From assembly GCA_964636325.1 (NCBI GenBank), contig CAZWRV010000010.1, positions 37,805 through 101,804 on the forward strand: a DNA stretch of 64,000 nt, read 5' to 3'. The notes under the pieces were generated by a model that was not told where the DNA came from, did not search any database, and saw only the letters and a program-made list of their open reading frames with translations. How positions within the stretch are numbered: position 1 is the first letter of the stretch; each line of letters opens with the position of its first letter. The position numbers and the translations under genes were made by a program. Positions 31,012 to 39,013 of the stretch are shown here, piece by piece. Source of the DNA: CAZWRV01 sp964636325 (GTDB taxonomy: Bacteria > Verrucomicrobiota > Lentisphaeria > Victivallales > GWF2-50-93).

Positions 31012-33069
31012 CTATTTGGGCTCATGATCAATTATTGCCATTCCGAACGGAAACTGGACATCGGCAAGTTTCCTTACTTCTGCGTTGGAGGCGGAAATTC
31101 TTACAATCTCATTTTTATCGCAGTCTCCGGCCAGAATATCTCCAGTCCTTGGGTCTGCTATTAGCGCCCTCGCCGGATATGGAGCGGGCACGGGCGGCAG
31201 TACGATCTTCTTTTCCACGTCGATCGGGCACATTGTCCACTTCGCCGTGTCGACATTTGAAATCTGGCCTTTGCCGTCCTTGAAGAATGCCGAACCGTAT
31301 TCGCTGGTCTTGATTTTTCCTGCGATCTCCCACTTCTGCAGGTCGATGCAGATGGTGATGTCGCGGGTCGCGGCGAGAAGAGTTTTTCCGTCCTGGGCGA
31401 GGATTACGGCCTCGCCGAGGTTTTTGATCGGAAGCGTCCGGCGGATCCTTCGGCCTGGAAGATCTATTTCGCTCACGCTCGATCCGAAGAAGTTGGCGGT
31501 CCAGGCTGTTTCGCCGTCTCCGGACAGCGCGATTGAGCCGGGATAGACGTCGCCCAGCTCGATCGTTCCAGTCTTTTTAAATGTCGGAATGGAAATGACG
31601 TCGAGCCTTCCTGATCCTTCGCATGCCACATAAAGTTCCTTCAGCTTCGGGTTGTATGCCAGGCCCATGGGATGGTGCCCGACTGCGGCGGAGGCGGCAA
31701 GCTTCCCGGTCTCCAGCGAGAATGCGTATACTGTGTTTTCCGTGAAAGATGATACCGCCACCCATGGCCCGGTGTCTTTTCCGTCGGCCGTAGAGGAGAC
31801 GGGATTGTATTTCGGGTATGCAACCGGCGGCATTCCGGCAATGGCCTTGTAGAACTGCAGGTCGGCAGGCTCCTGGGTGCGCGCGGCGTCCTGCTCGGAG
31901 AATCCGAGCGCCCGCAGTAGAGCCAGCGCGTATAGGCGCCCGCCTTCCATATTGGGATGCCATTGGTTCGCCATCGTCGTTTTACGGTCGATGCCGGCGC
32001 GGGTGAAGGCGCCGAAGACGTCCGCGCACGGACAGTCCATCTCATTCGCAAGACCAATAATCGCGCCGGATTCCAACGCCATAGTTGCGTCGAACCCCCT
32101 AGCGCGGTCGGGGGTGTGGAAATATTTGCCGTCGGGATCCGGACCGGGCGTCATGCCGGACGGGGTAGCGCACAACACCTTGATGCCGGAGCCCTTGAGC
32201 CGAGTGATGATCTCCCGGTAGTTTTTGATGAATTCGTCGGGTGCGATGTGGACTGCGTCGTTGACGCCGAAGGCGATGACCGCCCACTGCGGCCTGAGGG
32301 CGATCACGTCCAGATCGAGGCGCTCAAGGCCTTCCATTGTCCGGTTGAGGGCGATTCCGGAATTGACTACGGTGAACGATTCGCCGGGATATGCCTTCTG
32401 AAGAAGCCGGACGAAATGCCGCGCATAGAACCCTTCGTCCGTGATGGAGTCGCCCAGGAGGACTATCGTGTCGCCGCCTTTAAGCAGGAGTTTCCGGTCA
32501 TCCTTGCGGGCTGGGGACTGCGGCCCGGAATCCGCCGGGACTTCCTCGACGCGGACGGCGTCTATCTTCACATTGTGGCCTACGAGCTTCTCGGTGACGC
32601 GGTTCATGTCGCGCATCCGCTGGTCGGGATGGAAGCGGAACTCGAGCGTGTGCTTGCCTGCGGCGAGTTTGAAAGGACCCTGCTCATGGCAGACGTGAGG
32701 ATTTTCATCGGGAGCAACTACCCGCCTCGACAAGACCGGAACCGGCTCGCCGCCGTCAATCGCCATCGAATATCTCGAGTAGTTCCTGCTTCCGGATCCC
32801 GGACCTTGGATTACAACACGGTAGAGGCCGTCCTTTGCCACATTGAACTCATACGCCGCGTGGAAGAACGGCTCCCCGGCCGGCGAAGGCTCGGCCGACT
32901 TGAACGTCAAAGCCTTTTTCGCGGCGCAGGCCGTCACGTTCGGTATATTCGACCTGGTCACATTCCCCAAATCCACTTCGACAGCTCCGCTGTCATCACA
33001 TAAAATGCCTGATGAAGCGCACATGAACACTATGATCGACATATATGACGCCCTTTCAAAGATATTCAT
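31012..33069 (-). CDS. secreted SGNH hydrolase fused to a beta-propeller
   Basis: A 685-residue protein from the ATG at 33069. It has a signal-like N-terminus (MNIFERASYMSIIVFMCASS), then a beta-sandwich of about 150 residues. The SGNH/GDSL esterase domain has block I VLLGDSITDEG, a block II glycine in NSGIALNRT, block III GVNDA and block V WHPN, so Ser, Gly, Asn and His are all present. The last 290 residues are a YVTN-like beta-propeller (repeated GKLAASAAVGHHPMGLAYNP and SIALSGDGETAWTANFF). It probably deacetylates or de-esterifies a polysaccharide outside the cell (inference). The reading frame extends to 33192, but the extra 41 residues lack a signal sequence. Confidence 0.85.
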   Translation of the reverse strand: MNIFERASYMSIIVFMCASSGILCDDSGAVEVDLGNVTRSNIPNVTACAAKKALTFKSAEPSPAGEPFFHAAYEFNVAKDGLYRVVIQGPGSGSRNYSRYSMAIDGGEPVPVLSRRVVAPDENPHVCHEQGPFKLAAGKHTLEFRFHPDQRMRDMNRVTEKLVGHNVKIDAVRVEEVPADSGPQSPARKDDRKLLLKGGDTIVLLGDSITDEGFYARHFVRLLQKAYPGESFTVVNSGIALNRTMEGLERLDLDVIALRPQWAVIAFGVNDAVHIAPDEFIKNYREIITRLKGSGIKVLCATPSGMTPGPDPDGKYFHTPDRARGFDATMALESGAIIGLANEMDCPCADVFGAFTRAGIDRKTTMANQWHPNMEGGRLYALALLRALGFSEQDAARTQEPADLQFYKAIAGMPPVAYPKYNPVSSTADGKDTGPWVAVSSFTENTVYAFSLETGKLAASAAVGHHPMGLAYNPKLKELYVACEGSGRLDVISIPTFKKTGTIELGDVYPGSIALSGDGETAWTANFFGSSVSEIDLPGRRIRRTLPIKNLGEAVILAQDGKTLLAATRDITICIDLQKWEIAGKIKTSEYGSAFFKDGKGQISNVDTAKWTMCPIDVEKKIVLPPVPAPYPARALIADPRTGDILAGDCDKNEIVRISASNAEVRKLADVQFPFGMAIIDHEPK

Positions 33070-33259
33070 GACGGAAGTCCATCCTTCGCTTAACCCACTT
33101 TTGGAGAGGCGATTGCCCGATAATCTAGGCAGCATTGACAGATATTTCCAAGATATTAGCGATAAAAATCGGCGGGTATGGACTATTTTCATGCTGGCTG
33201 TATAGTGAAAACAGAACGCAAATTAGAGGGGAATAAGGGAAAAAAGTTTAGTCGCATTA

Positions 33260-34294
33260 GTGAGAATAGAAGCTCAAAAGCTCCACATCCTCGACGCGGG
33301 CGAAGACGTCCTCGCAAAATGGGTTGCGGACAACCGCGAGCCTAAGTTCCGCGCGAAGCAGATACGCGAATGGATTTTCAATCGGCTCGAACTGCGTCCT
33401 GAAAAAATGAGCAGCCTGCCGGCTCCGCTCAGAACCAAGCTCGCGGAGGCGTTCGTCTTCATGTCCTCGTCGGTGCTGGAGGCTCAGGAATCGGACGGCA
33501 CAAGCAAGCTCCTCGTCGGGCTTGCGGACTCCAGCAGGGTCGAATGCGTGATAATCCCCTCTCAGGACCGCACCGCCTTCTGCCTCAGCACGCAGGTCGG
33601 GTGCCCGGTGCGGTGCCGCTTCTGCGCCAGCGGTGCGGAGGGCTTCGTCCGCAACCTGGAGTACTACGAGATACTCGAGCAGTTCTACCACTGCTGCAAT
33701 TCCTCCGACGGCAGGCCGGACAACATAGTGTTCATGGGCGTCGGCGAGCCGCTTGCGAACTTCGCAAACTTCATGAGGGCGGTCAGGACGCTCTGCTCGC
33801 CGGACGGCATCGGAATGTCCCCGAGGAAGATCACTGTCTCCACCAGCGGATTCGTCCCTGCGATGAGGAAACTTGCTGCCGAGGATCTGAGCCTGAACCT
33901 CGCCGTCTCGCTCCACGCCCCCGACGACGAGACCAGGCGGAAACTTATTCCCGACAAGTTCCGTTGGCCCGTCGAGGAAATCGCCAGGGAATGCATCCAC
34001 TACTTGAAGACGACTGGGAGGATCGTGACGCTTGAATATGTCCTTATCGCCGGAATAAACGACTCATTGAGCCACGCACGCAGGCTTGCGGAATTCGCAA
34101 GACGATGCAGGGCCAAGGTCAACCTCATCGCCTACAACGAATCCGGTTCCGCCGGATTCAAGGCACCCACGTCCGCCTCGTTGAACAAGTTCAAGCAGGC
34201 CGTCGCCGACGGCGGCGCCGCATGCACATGCCGCGCAAGCAGGGGCGGCGGCATCAACGCCGCCTGCGGCCAGCTGCGCTCAGGCCGCGCCTGA
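33260..34294 (+). CDS. rlmN: 23S rRNA (adenine-2503-C2)-methyltransferase RlmN
   Basis: A 344-residue radical-SAM methyltransferase that methylates C2 of A2503 in 23S rRNA (and A37 of some tRNAs), affecting decoding accuracy and antibiotic binding. The cluster-binding C-x3-C-x2-C is C115-PVR-C119-RF-C122, followed by MGVGEPLAN and SLHAPDDETRRKLIP. The C-terminal cysteine that accepts the methyl group is at about 336 in RGGGINAACGQL. The GTG at 33260 is the only reasonable start; the ribosome site is weak. The protein is near the family's usual length. Its neighbours are unrelated, and a 92-bp inverted-end element follows the stop by three bases. Confidence 0.95.
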   Translation: MRIEAQKLHILDAGEDVLAKWVADNREPKFRAKQIREWIFNRLELRPEKMSSLPAPLRTKLAEAFVFMSSSVLEAQESDGTSKLLVGLADSSRVECVIIPSQDRTAFCLSTQVGCPVRCRFCASGAEGFVRNLEYYEILEQFYHCCNSSDGRPDNIVFMGVGEPLANFANFMRAVRTLCSPDGIGMSPRKITVSTSGFVPAMRKLAAEDLSLNLAVSLHAPDDETRRKLIPDKFRWPVEEIARECIHYLKTTGRIVTLEYVLIAGINDSLSHARRLAEFARRCRAKVNLIAYNESGSAGFKAPTSASLNKFKQAVADGGAACTCRASRGGGINAACGQLRSGRA

Positions 34295-34297
34295 ACT

Positions 34298-34389
34298 TTC
34301 AGATTTTATAATCGGTATGAATGCTTGCTATGTAGGATATGGAACGGGGCGTCCCACACAGGCATGCCGTCAACCCATAAAATCTGAAT
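34298..34389. repeat. 92-bp element with TTCAGATTTTAT/ATAAAATCTGAA ends
   Basis: Perfect 12-bp inverted ends and the same 92-bp length as family R copy A, but a different interior. It begins three bases after the rlmN stop and is probably a diverged relative of family R. Confidence 0.5.
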
Positions 34390-34439
34390 TGAAAATCCGC
34401 CTTGCGTCAGGAATTTTCCTCCGGTATTATGCCCACAAC

Positions 34440-34468
34440 TTTTATTTTTGACGGGAGGCAGATATAAT
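34440..34468 (+). promoter_or_regulatory. possible promoter for folE
   Basis: A perfect TATAAT at 34463-34468 with a poor -35 about 17 bases upstream, 78 bases before the folE ATG. Supported only by the -10. Confidence 0.3.
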
Positions 34469-34545
34469 ACTATTCAAGCGCAAGGATTGTTTTTTAAATG
34501 CAACTGCGGAGTGAAATCAGTTTTTTGTAAAATGGATGGTAAGTC

Positions 34546-35091
34546 ATGAAGGATATGATCAAAAAGCTTCTGGTCGAACTTGGGGAGGATCCGAAGCGCG
34601 AAGGATTGCGGGACACGCCGCGGCGCGTCGAGGAGAGCCTGCGTTTCCTCACGCAGGGCTACCGTCAGGACGTCAAGAAGATCATCAATAACGCCGTCTT
34701 CGAGGACGACCAGTGCGACGACATGATCATTTTGAAGGACATCGAGTTCTACAGCCTCTGCGAGCACCACATGCTCCCTTTCTACGGCAAATGCCACATC
34801 GGCTACATCCCGGACGGCAGAATATTCGGTGTCAGCAAGCTCGCACGGCTCGTCGACTGCTTCGCGCGCCGCCTCCAAATCCAGGAACGGCTGACGCATC
34901 AGATCGCGAAGACCATCCTCGACGCGGTCAGGCCTGAGGGTGTCGGCGTCGTCATGGAGGCCGAGCACATGTGCATGACCATGCGAGGCGTCGAGAAGCA
35001 GGAGTCGCTCATGGTCACTTCCGCCATGCTCGGCAGCTTCCGCAAGGAGGCCGCCACCCGGAACGAATTCCTCCGCCTCATCGGGAAATGA
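34546..35091 (+). CDS. folE: GTP cyclohydrolase I
   Basis: A 181-residue enzyme that converts GTP to 7,8-dihydroneopterin triphosphate, first in folate (and queuosine) synthesis. The zinc ligands are C72 and H75 in YSLCEHHMLPFYGKCHIGYIPDG, and C143 in EAEHMCMTMRGVE. The GRIFGVSKLARLVDCFARRLQIQERLTHQIA segment (91-121) and QESLMVTSAMLGSF complete the family pattern. It lacks the long N-terminal extension of eukaryotic forms and has typical bacterial length. It is monocistronic, with a likely terminator after the stop and a TATAAT about 78 bases upstream. Confidence 0.95.
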   Translation: MKDMIKKLLVELGEDPKREGLRDTPRRVEESLRFLTQGYRQDVKKIINNAVFEDDQCDDMIILKDIEFYSLCEHHMLPFYGKCHIGYIPDGRIFGVSKLARLVDCFARRLQIQERLTHQIAKTILDAVRPEGVGVVMEAEHMCMTMRGVEKQESLMVTSAMLGSFRKEAATRNEFLRLIGK

Positions 35092-35104
35092 TTTTTAGCC
35101 AAAA

Positions 35105-35130
35105 AAGCACAGATTTTATTATTTGTGCTT
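35105..35130 (+). terminator. possible terminator after folE
   Basis: AAGCACA and TTGTGCTT arms with an AT-rich loop, 14 bases after the folE stop. The following T run is short, so efficiency is uncertain. Confidence 0.4.
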
Positions 35131-35173
35131 CTTGTAATAATATCCGTCATCTTCTTGTTTTTCTGCACTTTCT

Positions 35174-35407
35174 TCATGCTGCCGCCTCGATAAGTTCCTC
35201 TATGTCGGCAGCTGAAGCATACTTAAAGACGGAATTCCCGTTCATCCGGCGCTTGTTGCGGACTGCTTCGTAGCGGATCCGGCCGCCGCTCAGTATTTCG
35301 CCGGGGAAGCGTCCGGCGCCGCACTTCCGGATCTGGCGCCTGCCAAGAAGGCGCATCACCGCGGAACCGTATCCTGTCGAGACATCTGATTGCGCCGAAC
35401 ACCTTTT
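35174..35407 (-). pseudogene. internally deleted remnant of a transposon-like gene
   Basis: On the minus strand, 35359-35407 is identical to 61648-61695 (encoding KVFGAIRCLDRIRFRG), and 35230-35332 matches 61882-61985 with only a few differences (encoding RKCGAGRFPGE and RYEAVRNKRRMNGNS). The about 185 bases that separate these blocks at 61.7 kb are replaced here by about 26 unrelated bases. The frame then continues FKYASAADIEELIEAAA and ends. It is a decayed copy of the same multicopy gene as at 61622, in opposite orientation. Confidence 0.7.
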
Positions 35408-35408
35408 T

Positions 35409-36239
35409 CTAGACTCCGGCCGGTTCGATGCAGCAGCCCTTTGCTTCGAGGAGGTACTGGACTCCGTTTTCGCCGGCGAGGTGGCCGGCGCCGACCGCGG
35501 CGAATACGCTTTCCCGGTGCATGCGTTCGAAAAGCCTGTCGCAGAAGATTTGGTTCCTGGCCGAGAGGAGTCTTTCCAGATATTTCTCCCTCAGATCCTC
35601 GGAGATGGAGCTTTGCCTGCCGAGGAAGCGCCGCATCATGGAGGGGATGTCATTCCGCATATAGTCTTCCAGGATAAGCCAGGTAGTCTTGTAGCCGTCC
35701 TCGGCCTCTGCGATGGCTTCCTTAAGAAGCGCGATCTGCTCGGGGATTGTGAACGACTCTAGCGTTCCGATCTGTTCCCGCGGGGTTTCGAGTCCGCGGA
35801 CAGGCTTGCGGAGAAGCTTGGCCTTCCGGTAGAGGATCGTGTCGAGAGTGATGTCGTAATCCCTTTTCGGATATGAGATGAGCAGGAGGGCGGCCCAGGG
35901 TCTGCATCTGTCGAGGAAGTTTTCAGGAATCGGAACATCGAAGGATGCGGCGGCGGCGGCCAGCCTCGAGAAGAGTTCTGCTCCGATGACATCGCTCAGC
36001 GTCTCCCCATCCGGCAGACTCATGCCTCCCGAGAGTTCTGCCCTGTTTTGCGCGTCCGGCTCCATCTCGCAGCAGAATGCGTCGCATGAGTCAATGGCGT
36101 CCAAGACGGCCCGGGGTATCTCCTCGAACCTTCTGTCGGGGATGTGTATCGTCCCGAAAAGCCAGGAGGCTTTTCCTCCGAAGCCGACCTTCCAGAACAG
36201 CGGGTCGGAGTCGGCCCTTCCCTGTTCATCATATTCCAT
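35409..36239 (-). CDS. TraB/GumN family protein
   Basis: A 276-residue protein of the TraB/GumN (PrgY-like, Tiki-like) family, a fold related to metalloproteases. The two hallmark regions are WLFGTIHIPDRRFEEIP near the N-terminus (GT-x-H motif) and the C-terminal FAAVGAGHLAGENGVQYLLEAKG (GxxH). Between them is a helical region with a conserved acidic patch. Family roles range from pheromone inactivation to unknown. I start at the ATG at 36239, which has AGGTGA seven bases upstream; the frame stays open to 36323 but that part overlaps repeat sequence. No signal peptide is visible, so it is probably cytoplasmic. Confidence 0.82.
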   Translation of the reverse strand: MEYDEQGRADSDPLFWKVGFGGKASWLFGTIHIPDRRFEEIPRAVLDAIDSCDAFCCEMEPDAQNRAELSGGMSLPDGETLSDVIGAELFSRLAAAAASFDVPIPENFLDRCRPWAALLLISYPKRDYDITLDTILYRKAKLLRKPVRGLETPREQIGTLESFTIPEQIALLKEAIAEAEDGYKTTWLILEDYMRNDIPSMMRRFLGRQSSISEDLREKYLERLLSARNQIFCDRLFERMHRESVFAAVGAGHLAGENGVQYLLEAKGCCIEPAGV

Positions 36240-36351
36240 AATTTTCACCTGAGGCATCAATCCGGATTTTCCCGACTCGCTTGCCATGAGCATGCAAAGA
36301 GCGATTGGAATTGTTCCTGTCACCTGTCAGTGGCGCGCGCCGGAAATCCGA

Positions 36352-36385
36352 ATATGAATTCAGCGAAAGTTTGCTGAATTCATAC
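36352..36385 (-). repeat. shortened hairpin repeat (copy 5, 34 nt)
   Basis: ATATGAATTCAGC and GCTGAATTCATAC arms as in copies 1 and 4, but the loop has lost the GGGCGTAG core. It directly abuts a family R fragment at 36331-36351 (GCGCCGGAAATCCGAA). Confidence 0.75.
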
Positions 36386-36474
36386 GGTATTGGAGCTTGT
36401 TTTTGCCATAGTTAAAGCTAGATTTTAAGTTTTCCAAATCCAGACATCCTGATCCGTGGAAAATTAAAATGCGG

Positions 36475-36602
36475 TGAAATACCCGACCCCCCCCCGGAAG
36501 GTATTTCAGTTCAGATTTCCGGTGTCACGGCCTGGAAAGCCGCATGGGCATTTCCCAGCCGTTTTTGGGTTTTTCATAGTGGGCGGACCAGGAAATCTGA
36601 AA
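36475..36602 (-). repeat. family R element, full inverted copy (copy C)
   Basis: Inverted relative to copies A and B: the hairpin module with a C9 run (TGAAATACC...GGTATTTCA, 36475-36508) comes first, then the body 36510-36602 ending GGCGGACCAGGAAATCTGAA. Its reverse complement lines up with copies A and B along the whole length. Confidence 0.8.
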
Positions 36603-36623
36603 TTAATTCACGGTGCAGACGCC

Positions 36624-37829
36624 ATGGGCCGGACTATGAAGGATTTCAAGAAGCTCGAGGAGATGAACAGCAGGTTCGTCCTGCAGACCTACGCCTATTC
36701 GCCGAAGATCATGTTTGTGAAGGGGCGCGGGGTGCACCTTACCGATTCGGCGGGGAGGAAGTATCTGGACTTCGCCTCGGGCATAAGCGTATGCAACCTC
36801 GGGCACTGCCATCCCGCCGTGACGAAGGCGATAAAGAAACAATGCTCGCGGCTGGTTCACGTCTCCAACCTATATTTGAACGACAGGCAGCCGGAGCTGG
36901 CGGCGAAGCTGGTGGCGCGCGGATTCGACGGCGCGGCCTTCTTCTGCAACAGCGGCGCCGAGGCCAACGAGGGGCTGATAAAGCTCGCCAGGAAATGGGG
37001 TTCGGCGTCCGGCAGATATGAGATAATCGCCATGGAGGACTCATTCCACGGCAGGACGCTCGCGACTCTCGCCGCGACGGGACGTTCGAAATACAGGGAT
37101 GGATTCCAGCCGGACGTGCCGGGCTTCGTGCACGTGCCGTTCAACGACTTTGACGCGCTGGCTTCAAAGATAGGGCCGAAGACATGCGCGGTCATCCTCG
37201 AACCTGTCCAGGGCGAAGGGGGCGTGATACCGGCGAACCAGGAATATCTCGCGAAGGTCCGGCGGCTCTGCGACGAGAAGGACATCCTACTCCTATTCGA
37301 CGAGGTGCAGTGCGGAATGGGACGGACAGGGACTTTCTACGCTTGGCAGGGCTACGGCGTCGAACCGGACGCGTTCTCGCTTGCCAAGGCACTGGGGAAC
37401 GGCTTCCCTATCGGCGCTTTCGTGGTCCGGCGCAAGCTTGAGAAGGTGCTCACGGCAGGCACGCACGCGAGCACCTTCGGCGGGACGGCGCTGGCATGCG
37501 CCGCGGCATCAGCGGTGCTGGACGTATTCGACGAGGAGGGGATACTGGACAACTGTGCAAAACAGGGCAGGTACCTGAAGGAAAAGATGCTCGATCTGGC
37601 CTCCCGCTTCAAATGCATCAGGGAGGTCAGGGGCAAGGGCCTGATGATCGGGCTGGTTCTCGACGTGCCTGCAGGGGATGTCAGAAAGGCGGCCGGCTGC
37701 GAAGGGCTCCTCGTGCTCACAGCCGGGGAGAACGTCCTGAGGCTGCTTCCGCCCCTCATTGTAAAGGCAAAGCACATCGACAGGGCGGCCGCGATACTGG
37801 AGAAATGTCTTAAGGGCAACGGAGGCTGA
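36624..37829 (+). CDS. argD: acetylornithine aminotransferase
   Basis: A 401-residue class III PLP aminotransferase that makes N-acetylornithine in arginine synthesis (related enzymes use succinyl derivatives or lysine intermediates). The N-terminal YLDFASGISVCNLGHCHPAV, the phosphate-binding FFCNSGAEANE, EPVQGEGGV, LLLFDEVQCGMGRTG and the PLP lysine K255 in SLAKALGNGFPIGA are all present. The reading frame stays open back to 36474, but the first 50 codons there are encoded by a family R repeat, so I start at the ATG at 36624 (MGRTMKDF). argF follows after three bases, which supports the arginine assignment. Confidence 0.92.
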   Translation: MGRTMKDFKKLEEMNSRFVLQTYAYSPKIMFVKGRGVHLTDSAGRKYLDFASGISVCNLGHCHPAVTKAIKKQCSRLVHVSNLYLNDRQPELAAKLVARGFDGAAFFCNSGAEANEGLIKLARKWGSASGRYEIIAMEDSFHGRTLATLAATGRSKYRDGFQPDVPGFVHVPFNDFDALASKIGPKTCAVILEPVQGEGGVIPANQEYLAKVRRLCDEKDILLLFDEVQCGMGRTGTFYAWQGYGVEPDAFSLAKALGNGFPIGAFVVRRKLEKVLTAGTHASTFGGTALACAAASAVLDVFDEEGILDNCAKQGRYLKEKMLDLASRFKCIREVRGKGLMIGLVLDVPAGDVRKAAGCEGLLVLTAGENVLRLLPPLIVKAKHIDRAAAILEKCLKGNGG

Positions 37830-37832
37830 AGC

Positions 37833-38744
37833 ATGCAGAAGGATCTATTGACTGTAGAGGAGATTTCGCGGCAGGACCTCTCGCGCATTTTCAGGCTCGC
37901 CTCGAAGATGAAGGAGCAGCGGTCCTCGTTCCGCAAGAAGCCTCTCGCCGGCAAGAGCGTCGGCATGATCTTCTCCAAGTCCTCGACAAGGACGCGCGTG
38001 TCCTTCGAGGTCGGCATCAGGGAGCTCGGCGGCTTCAGCATCTTCCTGGACCAGAACGACCTGCAGCTCGGCCGCGGCGAGACTATCCATGACACGGCGA
38101 TGGTCCTGAGCAGGTATCTCCACGCGGTGGTCATCCGGACCTTCAAACACGAGGACGTGATGGACTTCGCGAAGTTCGCGAACATACCCGTGATCAACGC
38201 GCTCACCGACAGGTTCCATCCGTGCCAAATCCTCACAGACCTCTTCACGATATACGAATACAGCGAGAGGCTCGAAGGCATAAAGGTGGCCTACCTGGGC
38301 GACTGCGCCAACAACACGTCCAACTCGCTCATCCTGGCCGCCAAGCTGGCCGGCATCGAGCTGAGGCTGTCGTCGCCCGAGCTCTACAAGCCCGAGAAGT
38401 CCATCATGGATAACGACAGCATCGGAAGCGGCAGCGTAACCTGGACTCCCGACCCCGTCAAGGCCGTCGAGGACGCCGACTATATATACACCGACGTGTG
38501 GGTCAGCATGGGCTTCGAAAAGGAGACCAAGCACAGGCTGGTCTCGCTGCGGCCATACCAGGTCAACTCCAAGATCGTCGCCGCCGCAGGCCCGGGCGTG
38601 CGGATTATGCACTGCCTCCCGGCGCGCAGGGGCGAAGAAATCACGGACGAAGTCCTGGACAGCCACAACTCCATCGTCTTCGACCAGGCCGAGAACCGCC
38701 TTCATGTCCAGAAGGCTATCCTAACCCTCCTCCTCCAGGAATGA
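37833..38744 (+). CDS. argF: ornithine carbamoyltransferase
   Basis: A 303-residue transcarbamylase that combines ornithine and carbamoyl phosphate to form citrulline. The carbamoyl-phosphate motif STRTR is at 51-55, the HPCQ motif appears as FHPCQILTDLFTIYEY at about 129-144, and the ornithine motif HCLP at about 259-262 in RIMHCLPARRGEE. The region WVSMGFEKE replaces the SMG loop in the usual place. Length is slightly below the typical 310-340. It follows argD after three bases and lies about 4.3 kb ahead of carA, which provides its second substrate. Confidence 0.95.
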   Translation: MQKDLLTVEEISRQDLSRIFRLASKMKEQRSSFRKKPLAGKSVGMIFSKSSTRTRVSFEVGIRELGGFSIFLDQNDLQLGRGETIHDTAMVLSRYLHAVVIRTFKHEDVMDFAKFANIPVINALTDRFHPCQILTDLFTIYEYSERLEGIKVAYLGDCANNTSNSLILAAKLAGIELRLSSPELYKPEKSIMDNDSIGSGSVTWTPDPVKAVEDADYIYTDVWVSMGFEKETKHRLVSLRPYQVNSKIVAAAGPGVRIMHCLPARRGEEITDEVLDSHNSIVFDQAENRLHVQKAILTLLLQE

Positions 38745-38828
38745 CTTAGGGAAGGCGGAGCGCGATTCAGGAACCGGTGGACAGCAGCATGCGGCCGAGT
38801 ATGACCATTAAATGAGCAAATTTTGGTG

Positions 38829-38920
38829 GAGTCCAGGTGTCAGTGTTCAGGTGTCAGGAGTATGAAAAAACTGTCATCTCTCGTTTTTTCTAATTTTGCT
38901 GAAACCTGACACCCGACACC
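38829..38920. repeat. GGTGTCAG inverted-repeat element (family S, copy 2)
   Basis: GGTGTCAGTGTTCAGGTGTC at 38836, opposite arm AAACCTGACACCCGACACC ending at 38920. The left arm is identical to 3852-3873; the interior is different and shorter. The remaining 38745-39013 spacer holds nothing else I can identify. Confidence 0.65.
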
Positions 38921-39013
38921 TTGGATGCAAAACTTAGTTTTGCAATTACTTCAGCCAATAACTAATAACCAACAACCTCAATTAATATTGCAAAACTTGA
39001 GACAGGGGATTGA

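Larger units (their letters stand above)
36240..36623. other. gene-free divergent region packed with three repeat elements
   Basis: Contains a family R end fragment (36331-36351), a shortened 41-nt-type hairpin (36352-36385) and a full inverted family R copy (36475-36602). Little unique sequence is left for regulation of the divergent TraB-like and argD genes. Confidence 0.75.

Noticed and set aside
36474..36623. 50-codon N-terminal extension of argD
   Set aside because: It is encoded by a family R repeat and does not occur in the aminotransferase family pattern.
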